Positions 9,503-17,475 of a stretch of 30,538 bases of DNA are shown here, piece after piece. Within the stretch, counting starts at the first letter, position 1; every line of letters starts with the position of its first letter. Position numbers and translations under genes: made by a program. Below the pieces are notes generated by a model. That model did no database searches. It was not told the origin of the DNA and worked only from the letters and a program-made list of their open reading frames with translations. The stretch comes from SZUA-430 sp964483585 (GTDB lineage: Bacteria; Pseudomonadota; Alphaproteobacteria; Micropepsales; Micropepsaceae): the NCBI GenBank assembly GCA_964483585.1, contig CAZABH010000039.1, positions 1 through 30,538 on the forward strand. Reading direction: 5' to 3'.

Positions 9503-9742
9503 TCAGGCTGCCGCCTTCTCCTTGATGAACTTCACAGCATCGCCGACCGTTACGATCGACTCGGCTGCATCGTCGGGAATTTCGACGTTGAACTCTTCCT
9601 CGAAGGCCATAACGAGTTCGACAGTATCCAAGCTGTCCGCGCCGAGATCGTCGATGAAGCTGGCATTCTCGGTGACCTTGTCGGCATCCACGTTGAGATG
9701 CTCGATGACAATCTTCTTCACGCGGTCGGCGATATCGCTCAT
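9503..9742 (-). CDS. acpP: acyl carrier protein
   Basis: A 79-aa acidic carrier that holds growing acyl chains on phosphopantetheine. The attachment serine is S37 in the GADSLDTVEL motif. Start ATG at 9742 is preceded by AAGGA about 9 nt upstream. Four-helix ACP layout with the acidic recognition helix EEEFNVEIPDD. A 144-bp gap separates it from fabG, longer than the other gaps in this cluster, so acpP may have an additional promoter; this fits its usual need for high expression. Confidence 0.97.
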   Translation of the reverse strand: MSDIADRVKKIVIEHLNVDADKVTENASFIDDLGADSLDTVELVMAFEEEFNVEIPDDAAESIVTVGDAVKFIKEKAAA

Positions 9743-9796
9743 TTCAGTGTCCTTACAAGAAATCGGTATCCCGGAATGGGTACCCCCATAGTCCTG

Positions 9797-9823
9797 CGGA
9801 GAATAGAGACTCTCCCGGAGAAT
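9797..9823. promoter_or_regulatory. paired 8-bp direct repeats upstream of acpP
   Basis: In the 144-bp fabG-acpP gap the octamer CGGAGAAT occurs at 9797-9804 and again at 9816-9823, 19 bp apart; the second copy overlaps an 11-bp palindrome TCTCCCGGAGA (9811-9821). This could be an operator or part of an acpP leader. I do not recognise it as the site of a known lipid regulator and it may be chance. Confidence 0.2.
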
Positions 9824-9886
9824 TTGCGGCTTGGTAACATACCTTCCTTCGGCTTGCCAACAGGCAGACCAACAAGGTTAAACCCT

Positions 9887-10624
9887 TCAAATCATGGCCA
9901 TTCCGCCATTCACGTGGAGGGTCTGGCCCGTGATGTAGGCGGCCTCGTCGCTGGCAAGGTAGGCAACAGCGGCCCCGATATCCCTGCCCGAACCCAGCCG
10001 CCCGGCAGGGATCCTGCCCATGATGGCCTCGCGCTGCTGGTCGTTCAGCACGTCGGTCATCGGTGACTTGATGAAGCCGGGCGCCACGCAGTTGACCGTG
10101 ATGTTGCGAGAGGCAACTTCCTGGGCAAGCGACTTCGACATGCCGATGAGGCCTGCCTTGGTTGCAGCATAGTTGCCCTGCCCTGGATTGCCTGTGGTAC
10201 CGACGACGGAGGTGATGGAGATGATGCGGCCCCAACGCTTCTTCATCATGGGCTTCAGCACCGCGCGCGCCAGATGAAACGTGGCCGTCAAGTTGACCCG
10301 GATCACCTGATCCCACTCGTCATCTTTCATGCGCATGAACAAGTTGTCCCGCGTGATTCCAGCGTTCGAGACCAGGATGTCGAGGCCGCCCATCAACCCT
10401 TCGGCCGTCTTGGGCAGTTCGTCCACCTGTGCCATCTCGGACAGGTTGCAGACGGCGATGTGGGCGCGGGAGCCCAGCTCGGCCTTCAGGGTCTCGAGCG
10501 CCTCCGCACGTGTACCGCTGAGGGTAACAGTCGCGCCTCGCGCGTGAAGGGTGCGAGCGATGTCGCTGCCGATCCCGCCACTTGCGCCCGTCACGAGCGC
10601 CGTCTTTCCGGTCAGATCAAACAT
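9887..10624 (-). CDS. fabG: 3-oxoacyl-ACP reductase FabG
   Basis: NADPH-dependent reduction of 3-ketoacyl-ACP in fatty-acid elongation; short-chain dehydrogenase of 245 aa. The Rossmann glycine motif is TGASGGIG (12-19), then NAG at 87-89. The catalytic residues are N111, S139 (ITSVVG), Y152 and K156 (NYAATK). The C-terminal VNGGMAMI is the FabG ending. Sits between fabD (21 bp upstream) and acpP, which separates it from the many unrelated short-chain dehydrogenases. AGGA lies about 10 nt before the ATG. Confidence 0.96.
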   Translation of the reverse strand: MFDLTGKTALVTGASGGIGSDIARTLHARGATVTLSGTRAEALETLKAELGSRAHIAVCNLSEMAQVDELPKTAEGLMGGLDILVSNAGITRDNLFMRMKDDEWDQVIRVNLTATFHLARAVLKPMMKKRWGRIISITSVVGTTGNPGQGNYAATKAGLIGMSKSLAQEVASRNITVNCVAPGFIKSPMTDVLNDQQREAIMGRIPAGRLGSGRDIGAAVAYLASDEAAYITGQTLHVNGGMAMI

Positions 10625-10645
10625 GAGGGGCGTCCTTTGCGCGTA

Positions 10646-11590
10646 TCAGAGGGACTTCAGGAAGGCTTCGATGTCCTGCGGCGTCTCGATGGACTGAGCT
10701 GGCAGGTCCTTGTCGATGCGCTTGGCCATGGTGGTCAGAACCTTGCCGGCGCCCACTTCGACGACCGATGTGATGCCGCGCTCGCGAAGCCCCGCGATGG
10801 TCTCGCGCCACCGTACCCGTCCGGTCACTTGCTCGATCAAAAGGCGCCTGATGGCTGCTGGATCGCTCTGTGGTGTCACCGAAATATTCGAGATGACAGG
10901 GACCCGTGGCGGCCGCATGGTGACCTTCTCGAGTGCTGCCTCCATCTCGCGTGCCGCTGGCGCCATCAAGGGCGAATGGAATGGTGCACTGACGGGAAGC
11001 ATCATGGCCCTCTTGATGCCTTTTGCCTTCGCGATCTCGGCGGCGCGCTCGATCGCAGCTTTGTGACCGGAGATGACAACCTGACCGGGCGCATTATCGT
11101 TCGCGACCACACAGACCTCTTCACCTTGCGTTGCTTCACGCGAGACGGCTTCAGCCTGGTCGAGTTCGGCACCAAGGAGGGCCGCCATGGCCCCCTGCCC
11201 GACCGGGACGGCGCGCTGCATGGCCAAGCCCCGCGCCTTGAGAAGGCGGGCAGCGTCTGCGATTGAGAATGTGCCTGCGGCAGCAAGGGCCGAGTATTCG
11301 CCGAGGGAGTGTCCGGCCGCGAGTGTCACGTGGCGGCCCCACTCGAGATTTCCTTCGCGCTCGAGCACCCGCATCACGGCGAGGCTCACGGCCATGAGCG
11401 CAGGCTGCGCGTTCTCGGTCAGTGTAAGATCCGCCTCGGGGCCCTGCCACATGAGGCGCGACAGGGGTTGTTTCAAGGCGTCATCGATCTCCTCGAAAAC
11501 CTCGCTCGCTGCTGCAAATGATTGAGCCAAGACCTCGCCCATGCCGACGGCCTGGCTGCCCTGCCCTGGAAACGTGAATGCACGGCTCAT
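10646..11590 (-). CDS. fabD: malonyl-CoA:ACP transacylase FabD
   Basis: Transfers malonyl from CoA to ACP. Start set at 11590 (314 aa): the product then begins SRAFTFPGQGSQAVGMG as in the family, and AGAGGTGG sits immediately upstream. The frame is open 54 codons further, but that part is low-complexity and unlike FabD. Active-site serine S95 is in GHSLGEYSAL and the catalytic histidine H205 in APFHSPLM. Head of the fab cluster; a same-strand polysaccharide polymerase-like gene ends 64 bp upstream, so a shared transcript is possible. Confidence 0.96.
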   Translation of the reverse strand: MSRAFTFPGQGSQAVGMGEVLAQSFAAASEVFEEIDDALKQPLSRLMWQGPEADLTLTENAQPALMAVSLAVMRVLEREGNLEWGRHVTLAAGHSLGEYSALAAAGTFSIADAARLLKARGLAMQRAVPVGQGAMAALLGAELDQAEAVSREATQGEEVCVVANDNAPGQVVISGHKAAIERAAEIAKAKGIKRAMMLPVSAPFHSPLMAPAAREMEAALEKVTMRPPRVPVISNISVTPQSDPAAIRRLLIEQVTGRVRWRETIAGLRERGITSVVEVGAGKVLTTMAKRIDKDLPAQSIETPQDIEAFLKSL

Positions 11591-11654
11591 GACCACCTCT
11601 GCTGGTGTCGGAATTGGCGGGGACTGAAAGCGCCTTGCCCCGGTGGTGTCAAGC

Positions 11655-13100
11655 TCAGCGCACCATGTCCATGTTGGTCCGCCATGATTGAGCCGCGCCA
11701 ATCCCCAGAAGTACGGCCAGTGTCGCCGCAATCGCCGGAATTTGGAGGCCAAAGCCTGTTACGGCCAGAGTTGCGGCGCACATGCATGCCGCAAGCGCAA
11801 TCGCAGGGAAGGCGCGATCGCGCCTGCGGACTGTCGCGCCGGACAAGCACAGGCCGGCAAGGAGTACCGGGCCTGCCAGCCAGGCGAGACCTGCCGGCAG
11901 GCCAAGATCCGCCAGTGCCTCTAGGACGCTGTTGCCGGCGGTATCGACTTTTCTTGCCGCGGGCACATGCGCATGCGCTGGATAGTATGCCTCGAATGCG
12001 CCGAGCCCATGGCCACGCCAAGGCGCGGCTTCTATGGCGTCAATGGTCGAAAGCGCGATGGACTGTCTGTAGGAGGATGAGACCTCCCTTGGACCGAAAT
12101 TGTCCTTCAGCGCCGTCGCGCTCGCCATGGCAGCGATGCCCATCACGGCCACGAGAATGGCGGTCACAACCCGCTGGCCACGGGCCTCGCTTTCATCAGC
12201 GACCGGACCTTGCGCAAGGGCAAGCGCGAGCATCAGCAGGCCAGCTGCAAAGGCTGCTATGGCGGTGCCCGATTGGGTCAGCACCATTGTTGCCAGCAGG
12301 CTTGATGCTGCAATCAGCCACACGCCGTCATTGCCAAAAAGGCTTGTCGCCGAGGACCTGAATGCGGCGACGGCGCCCTTGTCCCAGATACCGGCGGCAC
12401 GAAAGCGCTCGGCGAACACAGCGAACGCTGCCAAGGCCGCGAAAGCCAAGTAACCGGCGAGATGGTCCGGGTGCGCAAAGGGACCGGCTGTCGCCTGTGG
12501 CGCCACCGGAGCCTCGGAAAGGATCCAGGCGTGCATGTCAAAGCGGAAAAGATGTTCTACCGCGGACAGCATGGCGAAGGCGACGGCGATGGCCACGAGA
12601 CCGACCACCAGCATGTTCGCCCTCTGTCGGTCGCGGCAGAGATTGAAGGCCAGCAGAAACGCGAGGATCGGCAACGAAGCGCTGAGGAGAGCTTGCCTGG
12701 ACCGGTCGGGCGCAACGGAGATATAAGCCGATGCAACGGAACCCAACGCATCTTCAGCCAGAAACCACGTGGGGTGGGCCCATGGCCGCAAGCTGAGGCC
12801 TGTTGCCTGCTCGAGCACCACGAGGTCGACTGTCTGAAACGCGCCCCACGCAAAAGCCGCTCCCATGCACAAGGCCGGCCACCCAAGGGCCCTGATATGG
12901 GGCGTCTGCTGGGTAATGCCACTCATCACGAGGCCGGACCATGCAAGCAGCAATCCGCCCAAAACTGCCGACGAGATCAGTTCAGCCCAGGTTCGGTCGG
13001 AGCCATAGGGGAATGGCATCCACGCCATCAGGCCGAGAAGAACGAGAGCTAGGGCGTTCCCGGGCGCGAGCCACTGCGCCCATCGTGCAGGCTCGCTCAT
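11655..13100 (-). CDS. O-antigen ligase / Wzy-like polysaccharide polymerase family protein
   Basis: Multi-pass inner-membrane protein (481 aa) with about ten or more hydrophobic helices. It resembles the O-antigen ligase (WaaL/Wzy_C) superfamily, which joins or polymerises undecaprenyl-linked glycans on the periplasmic side. Supporting features are the central FAHPDHLAGYLAF segment, a large periplasmic loop with SYRQSIALSTIDAIEAAPW then RGHGLGAFEAYYP, and the AGNSVLEALADLGLPAG stretch where ligases usually have HN..L....E.G..G. I chose ATG at 13100; the frame is open to 13163 without signal-like sequence. The divergent UDP-sugar dehydrogenase gene supports a glycan role. I cannot tell ligase from polymerase. 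It lies 64 bp upstream of fabD on the same strand. Confidence 0.75.
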   Translation of the reverse strand: MSEPARWAQWLAPGNALALVLLGLMAWMPFPYGSDRTWAELISSAVLGGLLLAWSGLVMSGITQQTPHIRALGWPALCMGAAFAWGAFQTVDLVVLEQATGLSLRPWAHPTWFLAEDALGSVASAYISVAPDRSRQALLSASLPILAFLLAFNLCRDRQRANMLVVGLVAIAVAFAMLSAVEHLFRFDMHAWILSEAPVAPQATAGPFAHPDHLAGYLAFAALAAFAVFAERFRAAGIWDKGAVAAFRSSATSLFGNDGVWLIAASSLLATMVLTQSGTAIAAFAAGLLMLALALAQGPVADESEARGQRVVTAILVAVMGIAAMASATALKDNFGPREVSSSYRQSIALSTIDAIEAAPWRGHGLGAFEAYYPAHAHVPAARKVDTAGNSVLEALADLGLPAGLAWLAGPVLLAGLCLSGATVRRRDRAFPAIALAACMCAATLAVTGFGLQIPAIAATLAVLLGIGAAQSWRTNMDMVR

Positions 13101-13121
13101 CGTGGCCCTGCTGTGGACCGC

Positions 13122-13150
13122 TTGACAGAGCTCGTCAGCCCTCGGCCAAT
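13122..13150 (+). promoter_or_regulatory. possible promoter for the UDP-sugar dehydrogenase gene
   Basis: In the 77-bp divergent gap a perfect TTGACA (13122-13127) is followed after 17 bp by GCCAAT (13145-13150), a poor -10 element. Position relative to the ATG at 13178 is plausible. Weak evidence; only the -35 is convincing. Confidence 0.25.
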
Positions 13151-13177
13151 GCCGGTGAAGCAAGGGTGTTGCCGCGC

Positions 13178-14455
13178 ATGAGCGAACGCATTGCAGTTAT
13201 GGGCCTCGGCTATGTCGGCCTTCCGGTGGCGCTGGCGTTTGCGGCCCGGTTTGCGGGTACAATCGGCTTCGACATCGATGCTGATCGGGTGCTGGCGCTG
13301 CAGAACGCCCATGACTGGACGGGCGAGATCCCGACGGAAAGACTGGCCAGTGCTCAACTCGAACTCACGCATGATCCTGCCGCCCTAAAAAAAGCCAATG
13401 TTATTGTCATCTGCGTTCCCACGCCGGTCGATGCGCAGAAAAGGCCCCAACTTGAACCTCTGCGCCACGCCTCCGTGCTTGCGGGGCGCTCTCTCGGCCA
13501 GGGATCAATCGTGGTCTACGAATCGACCGTCTATCCTGGACTGACAGAGGATTTTTGCTTACCGATCCTCGAAAGGGAATCCGGCCTTCGGTGCGGAGCC
13601 GACTTTTTTGTTGGTTATGCACCGGAGAGAATGAATCCTGGCGACCAGGCCCATGGCTTGGCGCAGATCACGAAGGTTGTGGCAGGGTGCAATGATGCCA
13701 CAGCTGCAACCCTTGCGCGGCTATATGGAGCGATTATCGAGGCCGGCGTGCACGTGGCGCCTTCCATACGCGTTGCAGAGACCGCAAAGGTCATCGAGAA
13801 TACGCAGCGTGACCTGAACATCGCCCTCATGAACGAGCTTGCGATGATCTGTGATCGGCTGGGTATCCACACGGCGGATGTGCTTGCAGCAGCGGGTACC
13901 AAGTGGAACTTCCTGCCATTCACGCCTGGACTGGTCGGTGGCCACTGTATCGGGGTAGATCCCTATTACCTGACGACCAAGGCGGAAGCTCTGGGATACA
14001 AGCCCGATGTCATCCTTGCGGGACGGCGGATCAACGACGGCGTTGGCAGCTTCGTCGCCGGCAAGGTGCTGCGGCTGCTCGCACAGAGGGGCGTCGGTGT
14101 CGAAGGCGCGCGGGTTGCGGTCCTTGGTCTTGCGTTCAAGGAGAACGTCCGCGATATCCGCAACAGCCGCGTCCCGGATATCCTTCACGTACTTTCGGAC
14201 AAGGGTGTCATCGTCAGCGTATGCGATCCCCTTGCTGATGCGGCACACTCACAGCGCCTATACAATGTCACCCTGTCGTCGATGCCAGCGCCCGAGAGCG
14301 TCGATGCGTTGATCCTGGCAGTCCCGCATTCGGTGCTGCTGGACCGCATGGACGAGATCGTCGCAGCGCTGAAGCCAAATGGCATCCTGGTTGACATCAA
14401 GTCCGTGGCCCGACACCGGCCCCTGCCGGCAGGCTGCACATACTGGAGCCTCTAG
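13178..14455 (+). CDS. tviB: nucleotide-sugar dehydrogenase, TviB/WbpO type
   Basis: Predicted NAD-dependent 6-dehydrogenase turning a UDP-hexosamine (UDP-GlcNAc or UDP-GalNAc) into the uronic acid for surface polysaccharide. The 425-aa product opens with the NAD-binding GLGYVGLPVALAFAA. It carries VICVPTPVD, a YESTVYPG segment and the catalytic cysteine C257 in LVGGHCIGVDPYYLT; the AAGTKWNFLPF sequence just before it is typical of the TviB/VipA branch rather than of UDP-glucose dehydrogenase. Start ATG 13178 chosen because the Rossmann motif starts right after it; the frame is open 79 codons further upstream but that part overlaps the divergent gene and has no family features. Followed after 78 bp by a nucleotide-sugar epimerase. 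Substrate is inferred from the family only. Confidence 0.88.
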   Translation: MSERIAVMGLGYVGLPVALAFAARFAGTIGFDIDADRVLALQNAHDWTGEIPTERLASAQLELTHDPAALKKANVIVICVPTPVDAQKRPQLEPLRHASVLAGRSLGQGSIVVYESTVYPGLTEDFCLPILERESGLRCGADFFVGYAPERMNPGDQAHGLAQITKVVAGCNDATAATLARLYGAIIEAGVHVAPSIRVAETAKVIENTQRDLNIALMNELAMICDRLGIHTADVLAAAGTKWNFLPFTPGLVGGHCIGVDPYYLTTKAEALGYKPDVILAGRRINDGVGSFVAGKVLRLLAQRGVGVEGARVAVLGLAFKENVRDIRNSRVPDILHVLSDKGVIVSVCDPLADAAHSQRLYNVTLSSMPAPESVDALILAVPHSVLLDRMDEIVAALKPNGILVDIKSVARHRPLPAGCTYWSL

Positions 14456-14462
14456 GCGAAGC

Positions 14463-14507
14463 GGGCAGGTGTTTACGTGCCCATCCGCTTGAGCTAGAGC
14501 CTAGCTC
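14463..14507 (+). other. two small hairpins between dehydrogenase and epimerase genes
   Basis: GGGCA (14463-14467) pairs with TGCCC (14478-14482), and GAGCTA (14491-14496) pairs with TAGCTC (14502-14507) around a 5-nt loop. Neither has a T-run, so they are not clear terminators; they could be RNA-processing or stabilising elements between two co-transcribed genes. Confidence 0.25.
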
Positions 14508-14533
14508 GTGCCAATCGCGATGGGGTGTTTTCA

Positions 14534-15505
14534 ATGCAGGTTCTGCTGACCGGTGTGGCCGGGTTCATCGGCTATCACGTCGCCCAGGCCCTGCTTGCGC
14601 GCGGCGATCGGGTGGTCGGCATTGACAACCTGAACGCCTATTACGCAGTCCAGCTGAAGCGTGACAGGCTTGCCGCGCTTGCGGACAGGCCCGGGTTCGA
14701 ATTTGTCGAGGCAGATGTTTCGGATCGCTCGGTGATGGAGTGCGTCGTTCGGCAAAATCCATTGCTAACGCATGTCGTGCATCTGGCGGCGCAGGCCGGC
14801 GTTCGCTACTCCCTGATCGATCCCTACACCTATATCACTTCGAATGTGATGGGACAGGTCGTGATGCTTGAGGCGGCCAGACAGCTGCCGCGGCTCGAGC
14901 ACTTCGTTTATGCCAGTTCGTCTTCGGTCTACGGAGGCAACGCCAAGCTTCCATTCGCGGTGGGAGACGAGACCGAGCGCCCAAACTCGCTCTATGCGGC
15001 GACGAAGAAGGCCGATGAACTGATCGGCCATACCTATGCGCATCTCTATGCCCTGCCCTCGACCGGGCTTCGCTTCTTCACCGTCTACGGTCCATGGGGG
15101 CGACCGGACATGGCTGCGTTCCTTTTTACCGATGCCATCATGAAGGGCGAGCCGATCCGCGTGTTCAACGACGGCAATATGTGGCGTGATTTCACCTATA
15201 TCGATGACATTGTTGCAGGGGTTCTCGCGGCCTTGGCGCGACAGCCGACGGCACAGCCGCCCCATGCGGTCTACAATCTCGGCAACCACCGCTCGGAAAA
15301 GCTGACTGACTTCATCGCCGAGATCGAGCGCGCGCTGAACCGCAAGGCCAGTTATCGTTTCGAACCCATGCAGCCTGGCGATGTCGAGCGCACCTATGCC
15401 GATATCGAATCCTCGCGCCGCGACCTCGGATTTGATCCGACTGTTCCCATCAGCGAAGGCATCCCTCGCTTCGTGAACTGGTATCGCCGTTATTACGGGA
15501 TTTGA
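14534..15505 (+). CDS. UDP-glucuronate 4-epimerase (CapI-like)
   Basis: Extended short-chain dehydrogenase of 323 aa that should interconvert UDP-glucuronate and UDP-galacturonate, or act on the hexosaminuronate made by its neighbour. It begins MQVLLTGVAGFIGYHVAQ with the nucleotide-binding GxxGxxG. The DNLNAYYAVQLKRDRL segment, the RFFTVYGPWGRPDMA block and WRDFTYIDDIVAGV are characteristic of the CapI/LpsL-type epimerases. Catalytic pair Y154/K158 lies in LYAATKKADEL, with the serine cluster SSSSVYG before it. ATG 14534 is preferred over the GTG at 14525 because GGGG lies eight bases ahead of it and the glycine motif then falls in the usual place. Its TGA directly abuts the stop of phoD on the other strand. 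Confidence 0.87.
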   Translation: MQVLLTGVAGFIGYHVAQALLARGDRVVGIDNLNAYYAVQLKRDRLAALADRPGFEFVEADVSDRSVMECVVRQNPLLTHVVHLAAQAGVRYSLIDPYTYITSNVMGQVVMLEAARQLPRLEHFVYASSSSVYGGNAKLPFAVGDETERPNSLYAATKKADELIGHTYAHLYALPSTGLRFFTVYGPWGRPDMAAFLFTDAIMKGEPIRVFNDGNMWRDFTYIDDIVAGVLAALARQPTAQPPHAVYNLGNHRSEKLTDFIAEIERALNRKASYRFEPMQPGDVERTYADIESSRRDLGFDPTVPISEGIPRFVNWYRRYYGI

Positions 15506-17083
15506 TTACGCCTTCTGCGCACCAGCCTTGCCTTCCTCGATCACGAAAGAAGCCAGCGTACGACCGCCCGAGACCGGTGCGCGCACGGTGTCTACCACGC
15601 GTAGGTTGACGGCCATGCCCTTTGCATCGGCACGGCAAAGCACATAGCCACGGTGGCGGCTTTCAAAGAATTTCACATGCGGGTTGGCGGGCAGCATGCT
15701 TGAAAACTGTTCGTAGGAAACACCTGCCGACGAGATCGATGTGCCAACAAGTTCGGTGGCCACGACGCGACTGTCTTCTCGCGCGAAGTCCTCTCGCACG
15801 TCATTCACCCAGAACGAATGGATGTCACCGGTGACAAATACGACGTTTGAAGCCCTGCCGCGGGCGAGTGTCGAGATGAGGCGCTGGCGCGCCGACGGGT
15901 AGCCGTTCCAGTCGTCGGTCCAGTGCCCTTCGTCGCCGTTCGGCGCCTTCTGCTTGATGCGTGAGAACATTTCTCCGTTGCCAATGATGTTCCATCGCGC
16001 CGACGAGCGAGACAGGGCGCTGTTCAACCAGCGCTCCTGGTCACGGCCCAACATGGTTCGGCCATCCTCGAAGAGTTCGGGGCATTGCTTGACGGAGACC
16101 ACCTGCCCGCCGCCATCCTCGGGGACACGGCAGGCGGCCGGCGAGCGATATTGCCGGTTGTCGATCATCGCGACCTGCATCAGGTCGCCAAATTGCGATC
16201 GCTGATAGAGCTGCATGCCGCTCTCATTCGGCAGCGCCACGCGCCGCAAAGGCATGTTTTCATAGTAGGCCTGGTAGGCTGCCGCCCGGCGCTTCACGAA
16301 ATCCTCGGGCTTCTGGTAGTCCTCGCTCTCGAGGGCCTGGTAATCGTTGTCGACCTCGTGATCGTCCCACGTCACAAGCCACGGCGTGCGGGCATGCGCG
16401 CGCTGAAGGGCTGCGTCCGACTTGTAGATGGCATGGCGGTTCCGATAGTCGTCGAGCGTAATCGGTTCCCGCCCCTCATGCCGTCGTACCGTATCCCCCC
16501 AAGAAGACTCATAGATGTAGTCGCCGAGATGGATCACGAGGTCGGGTTCATCTCCGGCCATCAGATCGTAGGGCGTGAAGTAGCCCTGCTCGTAATGCTG
16601 GCAGGAGGCAAAGGCGAAGCTGAAGCGGTCGAGGGGCGAGCCGAATACTGGCGCAGACCATGTCTGACCCGTCGGGCTGGCGTCGCCGCGCGGCAGGCGG
16701 AAGCGATACCAATAGGGCCTGCCCGCCGGCAGCCCCCGCAGTTCAACGTGAACCGAGTTTCCAAGGGCCGGCAGGGACTGCGCAACCCCTGACTGGACGA
16801 TGTTGCGCATGGCCGCGTCGGTTGCCACCTCCCAGATCACGTCCACAGCTTCGTGGGGCTGCTCGGTCACCAGGCCGTTCAGGGTCGTGCGCGTCCAGAT
16901 GACAAAGCCATCCGAGACCGGATCGCCGCTGGCAACGCCCAGGCCGAATGGGTTGGCCGTGATCCGACGCCTCGAGGGCGCGGCGCTCACAGCGCCTGTC
17001 ATCCAGGCAGCCGTTACGGTTGCGCCGGCTGCGATCAGCGCCCTCGCCATCAGTTGACGGCGCGTGTGATAATTTTTCCCCAT
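15506..17083 (-). CDS. phoD: alkaline phosphatase D (PhoD family), Tat-exported
   Basis: Secreted phosphodiesterase/monoesterase that frees phosphate from organic esters; PhoD enzymes usually bind Ca and Fe. The 525-aa product starts with a twin-arginine signal (HTRRQLMARALIAAGATVTA, ending in VSAAP). The PhoD N-terminal fibronectin-like domain follows, starting NPFGLGVASGDPVSDGFVIW. The catalytic domain shows FAFASCQHYEQGYFTPYDLM, then LVIHLGDYIYESSWG, WDDHEVDNDY and FVTGDIHSFWVND, matching the metal-ligand motifs. ATG 17083 has GAGGGG about 10 nt upstream; the frame extends 11 codons more. It diverges from a TonB-dependent receptor across a 392-bp region with Pho-box-like half-sites, so phosphate control is likely for at least one of the pair. 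Confidence 0.93.
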   Translation of the reverse strand: MGKNYHTRRQLMARALIAAGATVTAAWMTGAVSAAPSRRRITANPFGLGVASGDPVSDGFVIWTRTTLNGLVTEQPHEAVDVIWEVATDAAMRNIVQSGVAQSLPALGNSVHVELRGLPAGRPYWYRFRLPRGDASPTGQTWSAPVFGSPLDRFSFAFASCQHYEQGYFTPYDLMAGDEPDLVIHLGDYIYESSWGDTVRRHEGREPITLDDYRNRHAIYKSDAALQRAHARTPWLVTWDDHEVDNDYQALESEDYQKPEDFVKRRAAAYQAYYENMPLRRVALPNESGMQLYQRSQFGDLMQVAMIDNRQYRSPAACRVPEDGGGQVVSVKQCPELFEDGRTMLGRDQERWLNSALSRSSARWNIIGNGEMFSRIKQKAPNGDEGHWTDDWNGYPSARQRLISTLARGRASNVVFVTGDIHSFWVNDVREDFAREDSRVVATELVGTSISSAGVSYEQFSSMLPANPHVKFFESRHRGYVLCRADAKGMAVNLRVVDTVRAPVSGGRTLASFVIEEGKAGAQKA

Positions 17084-17475
17084 TAGCTTGTGTCCCCTCG
17101 AACGACTTCGCTCCACCAGCGATTTCGGACATTACTGTCGGCTAATTTCCATCGTACGAGAAGCATCTGCGCAAAATTTCAGCAAAGCTTCACAAAGTGT
17201 GTCGCCGATGTAACCCATCCGGAACGTTCTGTTGTGAAGAAGTTCTTTTTTGACGGAAATCAAGGCTGCAACGGCCAATGGTCACACGGCTGTCATGTTG
17301 TCTTCACACTCGAATGTTGTTCTCCTGTCGGTGAGCAAAGGGTGCGGATCGCACCGTTTGTTTTGGGGGAGCTTCAGTTTCGCTGGTTCGCGTCTTCGCG
17401 TTCCTGGAGACCCCTTTTGTTTGGGGTTTCGCGACCGGTCTGGCGCCGGCGTATTTAAAACTGAGGGGTCAATTC
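17084..17475. promoter_or_regulatory. divergent regulatory region between phoD and the TonB receptor
   Basis: 392 bp with no plausible gene. It contains the Pho-box-like triplet described separately, a short dyad CACA-AAG-TGTG at 17191-17201, and before the receptor ATG a good ribosome-binding site (GAGGGG about 9 nt upstream). It is more AT-rich than the flanking genes. I do not see an unambiguous -10/-35 pair for either side. Confidence 0.6.
17279..17307 (+). promoter_or_regulatory. putative Pho box: three half-sites in 11-bp phase
   Basis: TGGTCAC (17279-17285), CTGTCAT (17290-17296) and TCTTCAC (17301-17307) are each separated by 4 bp, giving the 11-bp spacing of PhoB direct repeats. The middle one is a perfect CTGTCAT; the first matches CTGTCAC at 5 of 7 positions, the third at 4 of 7. 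Spacers are not AT-rich as in E. coli. Context (PhoD and a TonB receptor) supports PhoB control. About 170 bp upstream of the receptor ATG. Confidence 0.5.
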
